NCBI RefSeq assembly: GCF_016907535.1
Contig: NZ_JAFBCF010000001.1
Coordinates: 3,472,001 to 3,536,000, forward strand
Length of the DNA: 64,000 nt
Source of the DNA: Microlunatus panaciterrae
GTDB taxonomy: Bacteria > Actinomycetota > Actinomycetes > Propionibacteriales > Propionibacteriaceae
Reading direction: 5' to 3'
Positions 1 through 9,500 of this stretch are shown here, piece by piece. Position numbers and translations under genes: made by a program. The notes beneath the pieces are model-generated. The model had not been told where the DNA came from. It saw only the letters and a program-made list of their open reading frames with translations, and searched no databases. Position 1 is the first letter of the stretch; each line of letters begins with the position of its first letter.

Positions 1-16
1 GGAGGCCAACCGCTGA
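1..16 (+). CDS. 3' end of an upstream gene (possibly uvrB)
   Basis: The first 16 bases read in frame as Glu-Ala-Asn-Arg followed by TGA, so they could be the last codons of a plus-strand gene that starts before the window. In related actinobacteria uvrB lies just upstream of terC, so uvrB is the likeliest identity, but this rests on recalled synteny and four codons cannot show it. Confidence 0.3.
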
Positions 17-22
17 CCGGTC

Positions 23-54
23 CACCCCGGCAGGTCCCGCCCGGCCGCCGGGTG
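23..54 (+). terminator. Possible GC-rich terminator hairpin
   Basis: CACCC at 23-27 can pair with GGGTG at 50-54, and GGC at 29-31 with GCC at 47-49, leaving one bulged C. The hairpin sits just after the partial upstream gene and before the terC leader. There is no T-tract, so it is only a candidate. Confidence 0.3.
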
Positions 55-96
55 TCAAATTCGCCTAGCGCCGGGGCGACCTGACATAGTGGACGG

Positions 97-207
97 CGGA
101 GGGGAGTATTCCTTCGCGTCGGCATCGTCATCACGGCTGCCTCCCGTACGAGCTCGTCCGGGCGCTCCCGGTGCCATCGGCTAGGCGACTAGCGGAAGAG
201 ACCTCCG
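97..207 (+). promoter_or_regulatory. yybP-ykoY (Mn2+) riboswitch upstream of terC
   Basis: CGGAGG at 97-102 is the reverse complement of CCTCCG at 202-207, giving a closing P1 helix. It is followed at once by GGGGAGTA (101-108), the conserved L1 motif of the yybP-ykoY class, and the interior contains TCGTCATCACGG at 125-136, which resembles the conserved L3-side segment. The element lies directly ahead of a TerC-family gene, one of the best known targets of this Mn2+ riboswitch (family knowledge). It implies that the GTG at 171 lies inside the RNA and is not the start codon. A -10-like CATAGT at 85-90 precedes it. Confidence 0.8.
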
Positions 208-251
208 AGACGTCAATGTTCTCGGATCGAGTTTCTCGAAAGGCTGCGCGC

Positions 252-1223
252 ATGCACGTACACCTCTACGCCTGGATCATCACCGTTGTCGTGATGATCG
301 CGGTTCTCGCCATCGACGTCTTCATCATCGGACGCCGCCCGCATGAGCCGTCGATGAAGGAAGCCGGACTGTTCATCGGGATCTTCGTCAGCCTGGCGGT
401 CCTCTTCGGCTTCGGGGTATGGGCCATCTCGGGTGCACGCTATGCCGGGGAGTTCTTCGCCGGCTGGCTGACCGAGTACAGCCTGTCGATCGACAACCTG
501 TTCATCTTCGTCATCATCATGACCAAGCTCAAGGTGCCCAGGCACCTGCAGCAGTTCGCGCTGATGGTGGGCATCATCCTCGCCCTCGTCATGCGCGGCA
601 TCTTCATCGCTGTCGGCGCGGCGGCCATCGACCGGTTCAGCTGGGTGTTCTTCCTGTTCGGCGCCTTCCTGCTCTACACCGCCGTCAAGCTGGTGCTGGA
701 CTACCTCAAGGAGGAGGACGAGGAGGCGCCGGAGAACCCGGCCATGCGCTATGTGAAGAAGCACTTCAAGTCCACCGATGACTTCCGCGGTACCCGACTG
801 ACCGTGCTGCAGGACGGTCATCGGTTGATCACCCCGATGCTGTTCGTGATCATCGCGCTCGGCAGCACCGACCTGTTGTTCGCGCTCGACTCGATCCCGG
901 CGATCTACGGTCTGACCCAGGAGCCGTACCTGGTGTTCACCGCCAACGTCTTCGCCCTGATGGGGCTGCGGCAGCTGTACTTCCTGATCGGCGGCCTGCT
1001 CCGCCGGCTCGTCTACCTGTCGATCGGACTGTCGGTCATCCTGGCCTTCATCGGGCTCAAGCTCGTGCTGCACGCTCTGCACGAATACCACGTGGTCGAC
1101 TTCGAGGTGCCGATCTGGCTCTCACTGACGTTCATTATCGTCACCCTCACCATCACCACAGTGGCAAGCCTGGTCAAGTCCAGCAACGAGGAGAACGCCA
1201 AGGCGGCCGAGGAGCTGCTCTAG
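252..1223 (+). CDS. terC: TerC family integral membrane protein (Mn2+ efflux/exoenzyme metalation type)
   Basis: A 323-residue polytopic membrane protein of the TerC/Alx family, whose members export Mn2+ or supply it to secreted enzymes. The sequence has about nine hydrophobic segments and the family's acidic intramembrane motifs: Glu-Tyr-Ser-Leu-Ser-Ile-Asp-Asn-Leu-Phe near residue 52, and a Ser-Thr-Asp-Leu-Leu-Phe-Ala-Leu-Asp-Ser stretch in the second half. A charged cytoplasmic loop (KEEDEEAPEN) separates the two halves. I chose ATG 252 because AAAGG lies 8 bases upstream and the resulting N terminus starts at the first membrane helix; ATG 216 and GTG 171 are alternatives, but 171 falls within the riboswitch. 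Expression is expected to be Mn2+-dependent. It converges with lon. Confidence 0.9.
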   Translation: MHVHLYAWIITVVVMIAVLAIDVFIIGRRPHEPSMKEAGLFIGIFVSLAVLFGFGVWAISGARYAGEFFAGWLTEYSLSIDNLFIFVIIMTKLKVPRHLQQFALMVGIILALVMRGIFIAVGAAAIDRFSWVFFLFGAFLLYTAVKLVLDYLKEEDEEAPENPAMRYVKKHFKSTDDFRGTRLTVLQDGHRLITPMLFVIIALGSTDLLFALDSIPAIYGLTQEPYLVFTANVFALMGLRQLYFLIGGLLRRLVYLSIGLSVILAFIGLKLVLHALHEYHVVDFEVPIWLSLTFIIVTLTITTVASLVKSSNEENAKAAEELL

Positions 1224-1234
1224 CTCGAAGGCAC

Positions 1235-1273
1235 AACGGCCCCCGACCGCCAAGCAGGCGGACGGAGGCCGTT
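1235..1273. terminator. Bidirectional terminator between terC and lon
   Basis: AACGGCC (1235-1241) pairs with GGCCGTT (1267-1273), and the inner CCGCC (1247-1251) pairs with GGCGG (1257-1261). The hairpin occupies the short gap between the convergent terC and lon genes. There is no clear T-tract on either strand. Confidence 0.7.
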
Positions 1274-1282
1274 GAGCAGGGG

Positions 1283-3643
1283 TCAGGCCGCGCTGTGCCG
1301 CACCGGCTCGGTGCCGGTCAGCTCACCCTCGATCGCGTTCGCGAGCAGGTCGGCCACATCACTCACCGGCCGGACGTCGATGGCCGCGAGCACCTCGGCG
1401 GGTACGTCGTCCAGGTCCGGCTCGTTCCGCTGGGGGACGAAGACCGTGGTCAGCCCGGCCCGCTGGGCGGCCAACAGCTTCTGCTTGACGCCGCCGATCG
1501 GCAGCACCCGCCCGTTCAGCGTCACCTCCCCGGTCATCCCGACGTCGGAGCGCACCGGGCGGCCGAGAGCCATCGACGTCAGGGCGGTCACCATCGTGAC
1601 ACCCGCCGACGGACCATCCTTGGGCACCGCACCCGCGGGGACGTGGATGTGGATGTTGCTGTCCAGGATCTCCGGCCGGGTGATGCCCAGCGCAACGGCG
1701 TGCGCCCGGACGTAGGACAGCGCGATCTGGGCCGACTCCTTCATCACGTCGCCGAGCTGACCGGTCAGGGTCAGCCCACCCTTGCCCTCCACCGCGTTCG
1801 CCTCGATGAAGAGCACGTCACCGCCGAGGCCGGTCACGGCGAGGCCGGTGGCCACACCGGGCACTGAGGTGCGTTCGTGAGCCTCGGAGGTGAACCGGGG
1901 CCGGCCCAGGTAGTCGCGCAGGTTGGCCAGGTCGATCACCACCCGGTCCGGGCGCGAGTCTCCCGTCGGCGCCGGCAGCCCCACCAGCCGGGTGGTGGCC
2001 TTGCGCAGCGCCTTGGCGATCAGCCGCTCCAGCTGGCGGACACCCGGCTCGCGGGTGTAGTCGGCCGCCATCATGCGCAGCGCCTCGTCGGTGAGCCGCA
2101 CCTCGTCGGCGGTCAACGCCGCCCGCTCCAGCTGACGGGGGAGCAGGAAGTCGCGGGCGATCGCGATCTTGTCATCCTCGGTGTACCCGTCCAGCGCCAC
2201 CACCTCCATCCGGTCCAGCAGAGCCTGCGGGACCGACTCGACCACATTGGCCGTCGCCAGGAACAACACGTCGGACAGGTCGAGGTCGACCTCGAGGTAA
2301 TGGTCGCGGAAGGTGTGGTTCTGAGCCGGGTCGAGCACCTCCAGCAGAGCCGCGGCCGGATCGCCACGGTAGTCCGAACCGACCTTGTCGATCTCGTCCA
2401 GCAACACCACCGGGTTCATCGAGCCGGCCTCGCTGATGGCCCGCACGATCCGGCCGGGCAGCGCACCGACGTAGGTGCGCCGGTGTCCCCGGATCTCGGC
2501 CTCGTCGCGTACCCCGCCCAGGGCCACCCGGACGAAGGTGCGGCCCAGCGCCCTGGCCACGCTCTCGCCCAGCGACGTCTTGCCCACGCCGGGCGGACCG
2601 ACGAGCGCGAGGACGGCTCCGGAGCCACGTCCACCGACGATCTCGAGACCCCGCTCGGCCCGTCGGGCCCGGACCGCCAGATACTCGACGATCCGGTCCT
2701 TGACGTCCTCGAGGCCGTGGTGGTCGGCATCGAGGACGGCGCGGGCGGCCGCGATGTCGGTGGCGTCCCGGGTCCGCTTGTTCCACGGCAGCTCCAGCAC
2801 GGTGTCCAGCCAGGTGCGGATCCAGCCCGCCTCCGGGCTCTGGTCGCTGCCGCGTTCGAGCTTGCCGACCTCGCGCAGGGCCGCCTTACGCACCTCGTCC
2901 GGCAGGTCGGCCTGCTCAACCCGGGACCGGTAGTCCTCGGCCCCCTCCGGCGCGTCCTCGCCCAGCTCCTTACGGATGGCGGCGAGCTGCTGCTTGAGCA
3001 GGAACTCCCGCTGGCTCTTCTCCATCCCCTCGCGGACGTCGTCGGCGATCTTCTCGTTCACCTCGACCTCGGCGATGTGGTCCTTGGTCCAGCCGATCAG
3101 CAGCGTAAGCCGCTGGACAACGTCGGGAGTCTCCAGCAGCTGGCGCTTCTTGGCGTCGTCCAGGTAGGGGGCGTAGCCCGCCAGGTCGGCCAGTGCCGAC
3201 GTGTCGTTGACCCGGTTGACGGTGTCGATCACCTGCCAGGCGTCGCGACGCTGCAGGGTGGACACCACCAGCGCCTTGTACTCGGCGGCGAGCGCCTTGA
3301 CCGTCTCGTCCGGCTCGGCGTGCTGGACCTCCTCAGCCTCCACCCACAGGGCGGAGCCGGGGCCGGAGACCCCCGAGCCGATCCGGGCCCTATGCTCGGC
3401 CCGGATGACCGCGGCGGGCTCACCGGTCGCAAGCCGACCCTGCTGCACGATCGAGGCGACAACACCGTAGGAGGCGTAGCGGTCCTCGAGCCGCGGCGCG
3501 ATCAGCAACCTGCCACCGGCGCTGCTGCCGGCGGCGTCGACGGCAGCCCGGGCCGCGTCGTCCAGCTCGATCGGAACGACCATCCCGGGCAGGACGACGA
3601 GATCGGTGAGAAAAAGAACGGGTAAACGGGTGGGTGCGGCCAT
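1283..3643 (-). CDS. lon: ATP-dependent serine protease Lon
   Basis: A 786-residue LonA protease that degrades misfolded and regulatory proteins in the cytoplasm. It has an N-terminal substrate-binding domain (about 1-200), a helical region, an AAA+ domain with Walker A GPPGVGKT (349-356) and Walker B VVLLDEIDK (412-420), and a C-terminal protease domain. The Ser-Lys dyad is visible as PKDGPSAG (Ser679) and GGVKQK (Lys722). Length is usual for the family. The ATG is preceded by a GGAGG ribosome-binding site. A perfect HspR operator lies about 20 bases upstream, so heat-shock control is expected, as in Streptomyces. No frameshift or missing motif was seen. Confidence 0.97.
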   Translation of the reverse strand: MAAPTRLPVLFLTDLVVLPGMVVPIELDDAARAAVDAAGSSAGGRLLIAPRLEDRYASYGVVASIVQQGRLATGEPAAVIRAEHRARIGSGVSGPGSALWVEAEEVQHAEPDETVKALAAEYKALVVSTLQRRDAWQVIDTVNRVNDTSALADLAGYAPYLDDAKKRQLLETPDVVQRLTLLIGWTKDHIAEVEVNEKIADDVREGMEKSQREFLLKQQLAAIRKELGEDAPEGAEDYRSRVEQADLPDEVRKAALREVGKLERGSDQSPEAGWIRTWLDTVLELPWNKRTRDATDIAAARAVLDADHHGLEDVKDRIVEYLAVRARRAERGLEIVGGRGSGAVLALVGPPGVGKTSLGESVARALGRTFVRVALGGVRDEAEIRGHRRTYVGALPGRIVRAISEAGSMNPVVLLDEIDKVGSDYRGDPAAALLEVLDPAQNHTFRDHYLEVDLDLSDVLFLATANVVESVPQALLDRMEVVALDGYTEDDKIAIARDFLLPRQLERAALTADEVRLTDEALRMMAADYTREPGVRQLERLIAKALRKATTRLVGLPAPTGDSRPDRVVIDLANLRDYLGRPRFTSEAHERTSVPGVATGLAVTGLGGDVLFIEANAVEGKGGLTLTGQLGDVMKESAQIALSYVRAHAVALGITRPEILDSNIHIHVPAGAVPKDGPSAGVTMVTALTSMALGRPVRSDVGMTGEVTLNGRVLPIGGVKQKLLAAQRAGLTTVFVPQRNEPDLDDVPAEVLAAIDVRPVSDVADLLANAIEGELTGTEPVRHSAA

Positions 3644-3662
3644 CGGAACCTAACCTCCAAGA

Positions 3663-3683
3663 CTTGAGTGTCACAGACTCAAG
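3663..3683. promoter_or_regulatory. HAIR box: HspR operator of lon
   Basis: CTTGAGT (3663-3669), seven bases, then ACTCAAG (3677-3683) is an exact match to the HAIR consensus CTTGAGT-N7-ACTCAAG bound by the heat-shock repressor HspR in Streptomyces and mycobacteria. It sits 20 bases upstream of the lon start codon, where it would cover the promoter. hspR itself is not in this window. Confidence 0.9.
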
Positions 3684-3796
3684 GTCTGGCCAGGGCACTT
3701 TGTTCCAGCGTTCTCCCAGGGCGAAACCTGGCCGGCTGCACCGCCTGTGGACACCCGTAAGGTTGAAGTTGAGACCTCAGCGGAAGGAAGCCGGGC

Positions 3797-5020
3797 ATGC
3801 CCATCGTCTTCATCCACGGTGTCGCCATCCGTGACGACAGCCAGGCTGACCTGCCGCGCAGGTACGGCAAGGTGCCCTGGGCGGAGGTGGAGGCGAGGCT
3901 GCGCGCGCACGTCGCTCCGGCGATCTCCGCCGACCCGGCCGGGGTGCCCATCCTGCGGATGTACTGGGGTGACCTGGGAGCGACGCTCGCCTGGGGTGAC
4001 CGTTTCCGGGTGTCCCCTGGTCAGGAGGCCCGACACCCGGCGAAGGTCGACCTGCGTCCGCTGTCCGGCGAGGAGCTGGGCCAACGACTGGAGCACGAGG
4101 TGCTGGGGCGGACCCCCGACACCTCGCAGTGGCCGGGCCTGATCGAGGCCATCTGGGCGGTGGCGCGGCACCCGGACACGTCGGCCACCCTGCAGTCGTG
4201 TGCGACCGCGACCGAGGCGGACGACTTCCTGTCGGACGCGATCGAAGGCGCCCGAGCCTCGCTGCGGCGCAGTGGCCAGGGCGCCGACGGCCGTGAGGGA
4301 CCGCGCTGGTGGGAGTCGCTGGGGAAGCAGATCAAGCCGGCCGGCGATCGGGTGCTGGCTCGCCAGCGGGCCAACATCATCGCCGTGCTGAACCGGATCC
4401 GCAGCCCGCTGGAGAACTATGTGCCGATCTTCATGGGCGACCTGCTGGCCTACCTGCGGCTCCGCGGCGACGCGCTGCACCCAGGCCCGATCCCGGCCCG
4501 GACGCTCAGTGTGCTGGCCGAGGCGCGCCAACTGCAGCTCGACCGCGGCGGTGAGCCGCTGGTGGTGCTCAGTCACAGCATGGGCGGACAGATCATCTAC
4601 GACGTGATCAGCCACTTCCTGCCCCGGATGCCCCAGTACCGGGAGGTACGGATCGACTTCTGGTGCTCCTGCGGCTCGCAGGTCGGACTGTTCGAGGAGC
4701 TGAAGCTCTTTCTGGAGAGCAGCCCGGCGTACGGGGCCGGCCGGATCGAGCTGGTGCCCCGGCCGGACGAGCGGCATCTCGGCTACTGGTGGAACGTCTG
4801 GGACTACGCCGACCTGATGAGCTTCCGGGCCGAGGGGATCATCGACGGCGTCGACGACATGGGGCTGCTGTTGGGCCGAGCCATCCAGCAGAACCACAGT
4901 GCCTACCTGGACAGCGACGACTTCTACAAGATGATGGCGGCCAAGATCAAGGTGCACCTACCGGGACTCGACCTGCCCCAGCCCGGCTACCAGCCGCGGG
5001 CCCGCCAGGTGGGCAGCTGA
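3797..5020 (+). CDS. Alpha/beta-hydrolase fold protein of unknown substrate
   Basis: A 407-residue protein with an alpha/beta-hydrolase signature: an N-terminal oxyanion-type strand VFIHGV (residues 4-9) and a nucleophile elbow SHSMGG (259-264) with candidate nucleophile Ser261. The usual first glycine of GxSxG is replaced by serine. About 190 residues of helical, Trp- and Arg-rich sequence lie between the first strand and the HPGP segment, much longer than in simple esterases, so a large cap or partner-binding insert is likely. No signal peptide is seen, implying a cytoplasmic location. GGAAGGAAG precedes the ATG. Its 3' end overlaps the convergent MBL gene by 34 bases. I cannot name the substrate; a lipase- or PGAP1-like esterase is possible. 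Confidence 0.6.
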   Translation: MPIVFIHGVAIRDDSQADLPRRYGKVPWAEVEARLRAHVAPAISADPAGVPILRMYWGDLGATLAWGDRFRVSPGQEARHPAKVDLRPLSGEELGQRLEHEVLGRTPDTSQWPGLIEAIWAVARHPDTSATLQSCATATEADDFLSDAIEGARASLRRSGQGADGREGPRWWESLGKQIKPAGDRVLARQRANIIAVLNRIRSPLENYVPIFMGDLLAYLRLRGDALHPGPIPARTLSVLAEARQLQLDRGGEPLVVLSHSMGGQIIYDVISHFLPRMPQYREVRIDFWCSCGSQVGLFEELKLFLESSPAYGAGRIELVPRPDERHLGYWWNVWDYADLMSFRAEGIIDGVDDMGLLLGRAIQQNHSAYLDSDDFYKMMAAKIKVHLPGLDLPQPGYQPRARQVGS

Positions 5021-5655
5021 GGTCGCTCCTGCCCGAGGACGGTGTCGTCGCCGTGGCCCGGATGGACCACCGTCTGGTCGTCGAACTCGGCAAAGACCTT
5101 GTGCTCCAGGTCGTCCATCAGGGTGGCGAAGTCGGCCGCTGAGCCGGTCTTGCCCGGGCCGCCCGGGAAGAGGCTGTCGCCGCTGAACAGGTGCGGCACC
5201 GGGCCACCACGGTAGGCCAGCGCGATCGAGCCCGGGGTGTGGCCGACCAACCCGATCACATCCAGCGACTCGTCGCCGAGCGCGATCACGTCTCCGTCCC
5301 AGACGCCGACCAGACCCTCGACCCAGGCTCCGGTGGCAATGGCGTCGACGTCCGGACGGCCGCAGACCAGCTGCGCCTGCGAGCTGCGGGCCAGCTCGGC
5401 CAGCGCCTGCCAGTGATCGCCGTGCCGGTGCGTGGTGACGATGACCGCCGGCTGCTCGGAACCGATCACCGTCGTCAGCCGCTCCGGGTCGTCGGCTGCG
5501 TCGATGAGCACGCCGGCGCCCGGTTGACCACCGGCGCGGAGCAGATAGGCGTTGTTGTCCATCGGTCCCACCGAGATCTTGGTCAGGGTGACGGTGTCCG
5601 ACAGCGCAGTGACCAGTGGTGGACCGCCGGGCTCGACATGTCCCAGACCAGGCAT
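4987..5655 (-). CDS. MBL-fold metallohydrolase (glyoxalase II-like)
   Basis: A 222-residue metallo-beta-lactamase-fold hydrolase. The zinc-binding motif THRHGDH is at residues 75-81, with further metal ligands His139 (GHTPGS), Asp160 (SGDSLFPGG) and His201 (HPGHGDD). This is the full set for a binuclear glyoxalase II/YcbL-type enzyme, acting on thioesters or related esters in the cytoplasm. ATG 5655 was chosen because it begins the conserved domain and follows a GAGAGG-like site; the longer open frame upstream has no similarity to the family. In Streptomyces a similar gene lies next to the mycothiol isomerase-like gene and uvrA, as here, which hints at mycothiol-linked detoxification, but that is inference. 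Confidence 0.85.
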   Translation of the reverse strand: MPGLGHVEPGGPPLVTALSDTVTLTKISVGPMDNNAYLLRAGGQPGAGVLIDAADDPERLTTVIGSEQPAVIVTTHRHGDHWQALAELARSSQAQLVCGRPDVDAIATGAWVEGLVGVWDGDVIALGDESLDVIGLVGHTPGSIALAYRGGPVPHLFSGDSLFPGGPGKTGSAADFATLMDDLEHKVFAEFDDQTVVHPGHGDDTVLGQERPQLPTWRARGW

Positions 5656-5726
5656 CGTTAACCATCCTCTCGTTGGGCGCACTCTCGTTTGATGACAAGG
5701 GTCGGCCGGGGCCGGTACAGCGGAGT

Positions 5727-6494
5727 TCAGAGTGGCGGAAGGGTGATGCCCTCGGCGCCGGCCAGCTGCGAGCCGGCCAGCCGACCGGTCAGCCAGCCCA
5801 GCAGCAGGTTGCCGGGTCCGCTCACCTCGGAGGGTTGGCCCGTTGACGGGTCGCCGACGGAGACGGTGTGGCCCGAGTCGGCGGTCAGCCTGAGCGCCGG
5901 GAAGCCCTCCCGCTGACCCAACCGGAAGGCGAACCACTCGAGCAACCACTCGGCCGACAGGTCGTCGATATCGGCCACCTCGAAGCCGATGTCCAGGTCG
6001 ACATGGTGCAGCAGCACCTCACCCAACCGGGCCAGCGGGAGCAGTCGCGCCCTGACCGTCTGGCCGCCACGGAGCTCCACCTCGGTGTCCCATGCGGCGG
6101 CCTCGTCCAGCGCCTCGAAGGCCTCGGCCAGGTGGTCGGCGGTGGTATCCAGGTCGATCTGGATCTCCAACCCGGTGCGGCCGGCGCCGGCGGCGATCTC
6201 GGCGTCGCGTTGCTCACCCGAGGCGTACATTGCGGTGGGCTGACCGGTCCGGGCCCAGTCGGTCAACCGGACCAGCGCGTCGGCCTGCCGGGCCAGGTGG
6301 GTGCCGACGTGCGCCCGGGACCAGTCCGGCAGTCTGCTGGGGGCCGACCACTGCTCGTCGGTCACGGCAATGGTGTCACCCAGCAATCGTTGGGTGGCGT
6401 GGGTCACCAGGCTCCGGACCGCGTGCAGGTCTGACCTGGACCCGGGTTCGGTGGCCGCCTTCTCCGGCTCGGCCGGCACATCACGCGAATCCAT
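5727..6494 (-). CDS. Maleylpyruvate isomerase family mycothiol-dependent enzyme
   Basis: A 255-residue protein of the DinB/MDMPI superfamily. The N-terminal four-helix domain carries the typical LPDWSRAHVGTHLARQADAL segment, in which histidines act as metal ligands, and a second conserved His pair occurs near LLHHVDLD. The C-terminal part resembles the MDMPI C domain. The family uses mycothiol as cofactor for isomerisation or thiol-transfer reactions; the actual substrate is not predictable. I chose ATG 6494 rather than TTG 6503 because a TAAGTT -10 hexamer ends 7 bases before it, fitting the leaderless pattern of this genome. It is divergent from uvrA. Confidence 0.8.
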   Translation of the reverse strand: MDSRDVPAEPEKAATEPGSRSDLHAVRSLVTHATQRLLGDTIAVTDEQWSAPSRLPDWSRAHVGTHLARQADALVRLTDWARTGQPTAMYASGEQRDAEIAAGAGRTGLEIQIDLDTTADHLAEAFEALDEAAAWDTEVELRGGQTVRARLLPLARLGEVLLHHVDLDIGFEVADIDDLSAEWLLEWFAFRLGQREGFPALRLTADSGHTVSVGDPSTGQPSEVSGPGNLLLGWLTGRLAGSQLAGAEGITLPPL

Positions 6495-6501
6495 GGAAGA
6501 C

Positions 6502-6585
6502 AACTTAGTGCGCGGCCCGGACAGCCGTGTCGGCTGGTCCCCGGCACGGCACGAGTCGAGAATTGTCAGTACGGCGGCATAGCAT
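6502..6585. promoter_or_regulatory. Divergent leaderless promoters: isomerase gene / uvrA
   Basis: On the minus strand TAAGTT (6507-6502) ends 7 bases before ATG 6494; on the plus strand TAGCAT (6580-6585) ends 7 bases before GTG 6593. Neither start has a Shine-Dalgarno sequence. I found no LexA-type CGAAC-N4-GTTCG box here. Confidence 0.5.
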
Positions 6586-6592
6586 GTTCGGC

Positions 6593-9500
6593 GTGACTGA
6601 CCGGCTCATCGTGCGCGGCGCGCGCGAACACAATCTCCGCAACATCTCCCTCGACCTGCCCCGAGATGCGTTGATCGTGTTCACCGGCCTGTCCGGGTCG
6701 GGCAAGTCGAGCCTGGCCTTCGACACCATCTTCGCCGAGGGCCAGCGTCGCTATGTGGAGTCCCTGTCGGCGTACGCGCGGCAGTTCCTGGGGCAGATGG
6801 ACAAGCCCGACGTCGACTTCATCGAGGGCCTGTCCCCGGCCGTCTCGATCGACCAGAAGTCGACCAGCCGCAACCCCCGCTCGACCGTCGGCACGATCAC
6901 CGAGGTGTACGACTACCTCCGGCTGCTGTATGCCCGCGCCGGGCGCCCGCACTGCCCGGTCTGCGGCGAGCCGATCAGCCGGCAGTCGCCGCAGCAGATC
7001 GTCGACCGGTTGATGGCGTTGGAGCCGGGCACACGGTTCCAGGTGCTGGCCCCGGTGGTCCGCGGTCGCAAGGGGGAGTACGTCGACCTGTTCCGCCAGC
7101 TGGCCGGTCAGGGCTTCAGCCGGGCCAGGATCGACGGGCAGATCCACACCCTGACCGAACCGCCGACGCTGGACAAGCAGAAGAAGCACTCCATCGACGT
7201 CGTGGTCGACCGGCTCGCGATCAAACCCAGCATGAAGCAGCGGCTGACCGACTCGGTGGAGACCGCCCTCGGGCTGACCCAGGGCGTCGTCACCATCGAC
7301 TACGTCGACCTGGACGCCGCCGACCCCGGTCGGGAGCGCCGCTACTCCGAGAAGATGGCCTGCCCCAACGAGCACGACATCGGCATCGACGAGCTCGAGC
7401 CGCGGGCCTTCTCCTTCAACGGGCCGTGGGGGGCGTGCCCCGAGTGTTCCGGCCTCGGCACCCGGATGGAGGTCGACCCCGAGCTGGTGGTCCCGGACGA
7501 CCAGAAGAGCCTGTCCGAGGGTGCCATCGCCCCCTGGTCGTCGGCGCATGTCGCCGACTACTTCATCCGGCTGGTCGACGCGCTGGCCCAGAGCGAGGGC
7601 TTCAGCACCGAGGTGCCCTGGGCCGAGCTGCCCAGCTCGGCCAAGAAGACCCTGCTGCACGGCGTCGGTGACCAGGTGCACGTCCGCTACCGCAACCGCT
7701 ACGGCCGCGAGCGCAGCTACAACGCCCGGTTCGAGGGCGTGGTGTCCTACATCGAACGTCGGCACGCCGAGGCGGAGACCGACACCTCCCGGGAGCGGTT
7801 CGCCGGCTACATGCGCGAGGTGCCCTGCACGGTCTGTCGCGGCGCCCGGCTGAAGCCGACCTCGCTTGCCGTCACGGTCGGCGACCGCAACATCGCCGAG
7901 GTGTCGGCGATGTCGATCGACGAGGCGGCCCGGTTCCTGTCCGGTCTCGAGCTGAGCGACCGCGAGCGACAGATCGCCGAGCGGGTGCTGAAGGAGATCA
8001 ACGAGCGGCTCCGGTTCCTGCTGGATGTCGGGCTCGACTACCTCTCGCTGAGCCGGCCCACGGCCAGCCTCTCCGGCGGGGAGGCGCAGCGGATCCGGCT
8101 GGCCACCCAGATCGGCTCCGGCCTGGTGGGCGTGCTGTACGTCCTCGACGAGCCGAGCATCGGCCTCCATCAGCGCGACAACCGCCGGCTGATCGAGACG
8201 CTGGTGCGGCTGCGCAACCTGGGCAACACCCTGATCGTCGTCGAGCACGACGAGGACACCATCAGAATGGCCGACTGGGCCGTCGACATCGGCCCGGGCG
8301 CGGGGGAGCACGGCGGTCATGTGGTGGTGTCCGGCACCGTCGAGGAGCTGCTGAACCATCCGGACTCGCTGACCGGCGCCTACCTCTCCGGACGGCGGAG
8401 CATCCCGCTGCCCGCGACCCGCCGGCCACGCGATCCCCAGCGGGCGATCACGGTCCACAACGCGGTCGAGCACAACCTGCGCGACGTCTCGGTGACCTTC
8501 CCGCTCGGACAGTTGATCGCGGTCACCGGGGTGTCCGGGTCAGGCAAGTCGACGCTGGTGAACAGCATCCTCTACACCGCGCTGGCGAAGCGGATCTACA
8601 ACGCTCGGGAGGTGCCGGGCCGGCACCGCACCATCAGCGGCGTCGACCAGATCGACAAGATCATCCACGTCGACCAGTCCCCGATCGGGCGTACGCCACG
8701 GTCCAACCCGGCCACGTACACGGGCGTGTTCGACCATGTCCGGCGGTTGTTCGCCGAGACCCCCGAGGCGAAGGTCCGCGGCTACCAGCCGGGCCGGTTC
8801 TCGTTCAACGTCAAGGGCGGTCGGTGCGAGAACTGCACCGGCGACGGCACCATCAAGATCGAGATGAACTTCCTGCCGGACGTCTACGTCCCATGCGAGG
8901 TGTGCCACGGCGCCCGGTACAACCGGGAAACCCTCGAGGTGCACTACAAGGGCAAGACGATCGCCGAGGTGCTGGACATGCCGATCGAGGAGGGGCTGGA
9001 GTTCTTCGCGGCCCTGCCGGCGATCGCCCGGCACCTGCGCACGCTGGTCGATGTCGGCCTCGGCTATGTCCGGCTGGGGCAGTCGGCGCCGACCCTGTCC
9101 GGCGGTGAGGCCCAGCGGGTCAAGCTGGCCAGCGAGCTGCAGAAGCGCTCCACTGGGCGCACCATGTATGTGCTGGACGAACCGACCACCGGGCTTCACT
9201 TCGAGGACATCCGCAAGCTGCTGGGGGTGCTCGGCCGGCTGGTCGATGCCGGCAACACGGTGGTGGTGATCGAGCACAACCTCGACGTGATCAAGACCGC
9301 CGACTGGCTGGTCGACATGGGCCCCGAGGGCGGCTCGCGGGGCGGCATGGTCGTCGCCGAGGGGACCCCGGAGGAGGTGTCGATGCATCCTGCGTCGCAT
9401 ACCGGCGCCTTCCTCCGCCCCCTGCTCGACGGCCGGGAGGTGCCGGTCGGTTCGGCACAGCCTGAGCTGCTGTCCACGAGCAACGGGGCCGGCGGCAAGG

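Noticed and set aside
1877-3625. Long open frame on the strand opposite lon (582 codons)
   Set aside because: It has no recognisable motifs and mirrors the lon reading frame; long antisense frames are expected at this GC content.
3671-4957. Long minus-strand frame opposite the alpha/beta-hydrolase
   Set aside because: Composition is His/Arg/Gln-rich like other shadow frames, and the plus-strand frame has a ribosome-binding site and a nucleophile elbow.
6504-6592. LexA box in front of uvrA
   Set aside because: GTTCG occurs at 6586-6590, but no CGAAC half-site lies four bases upstream.
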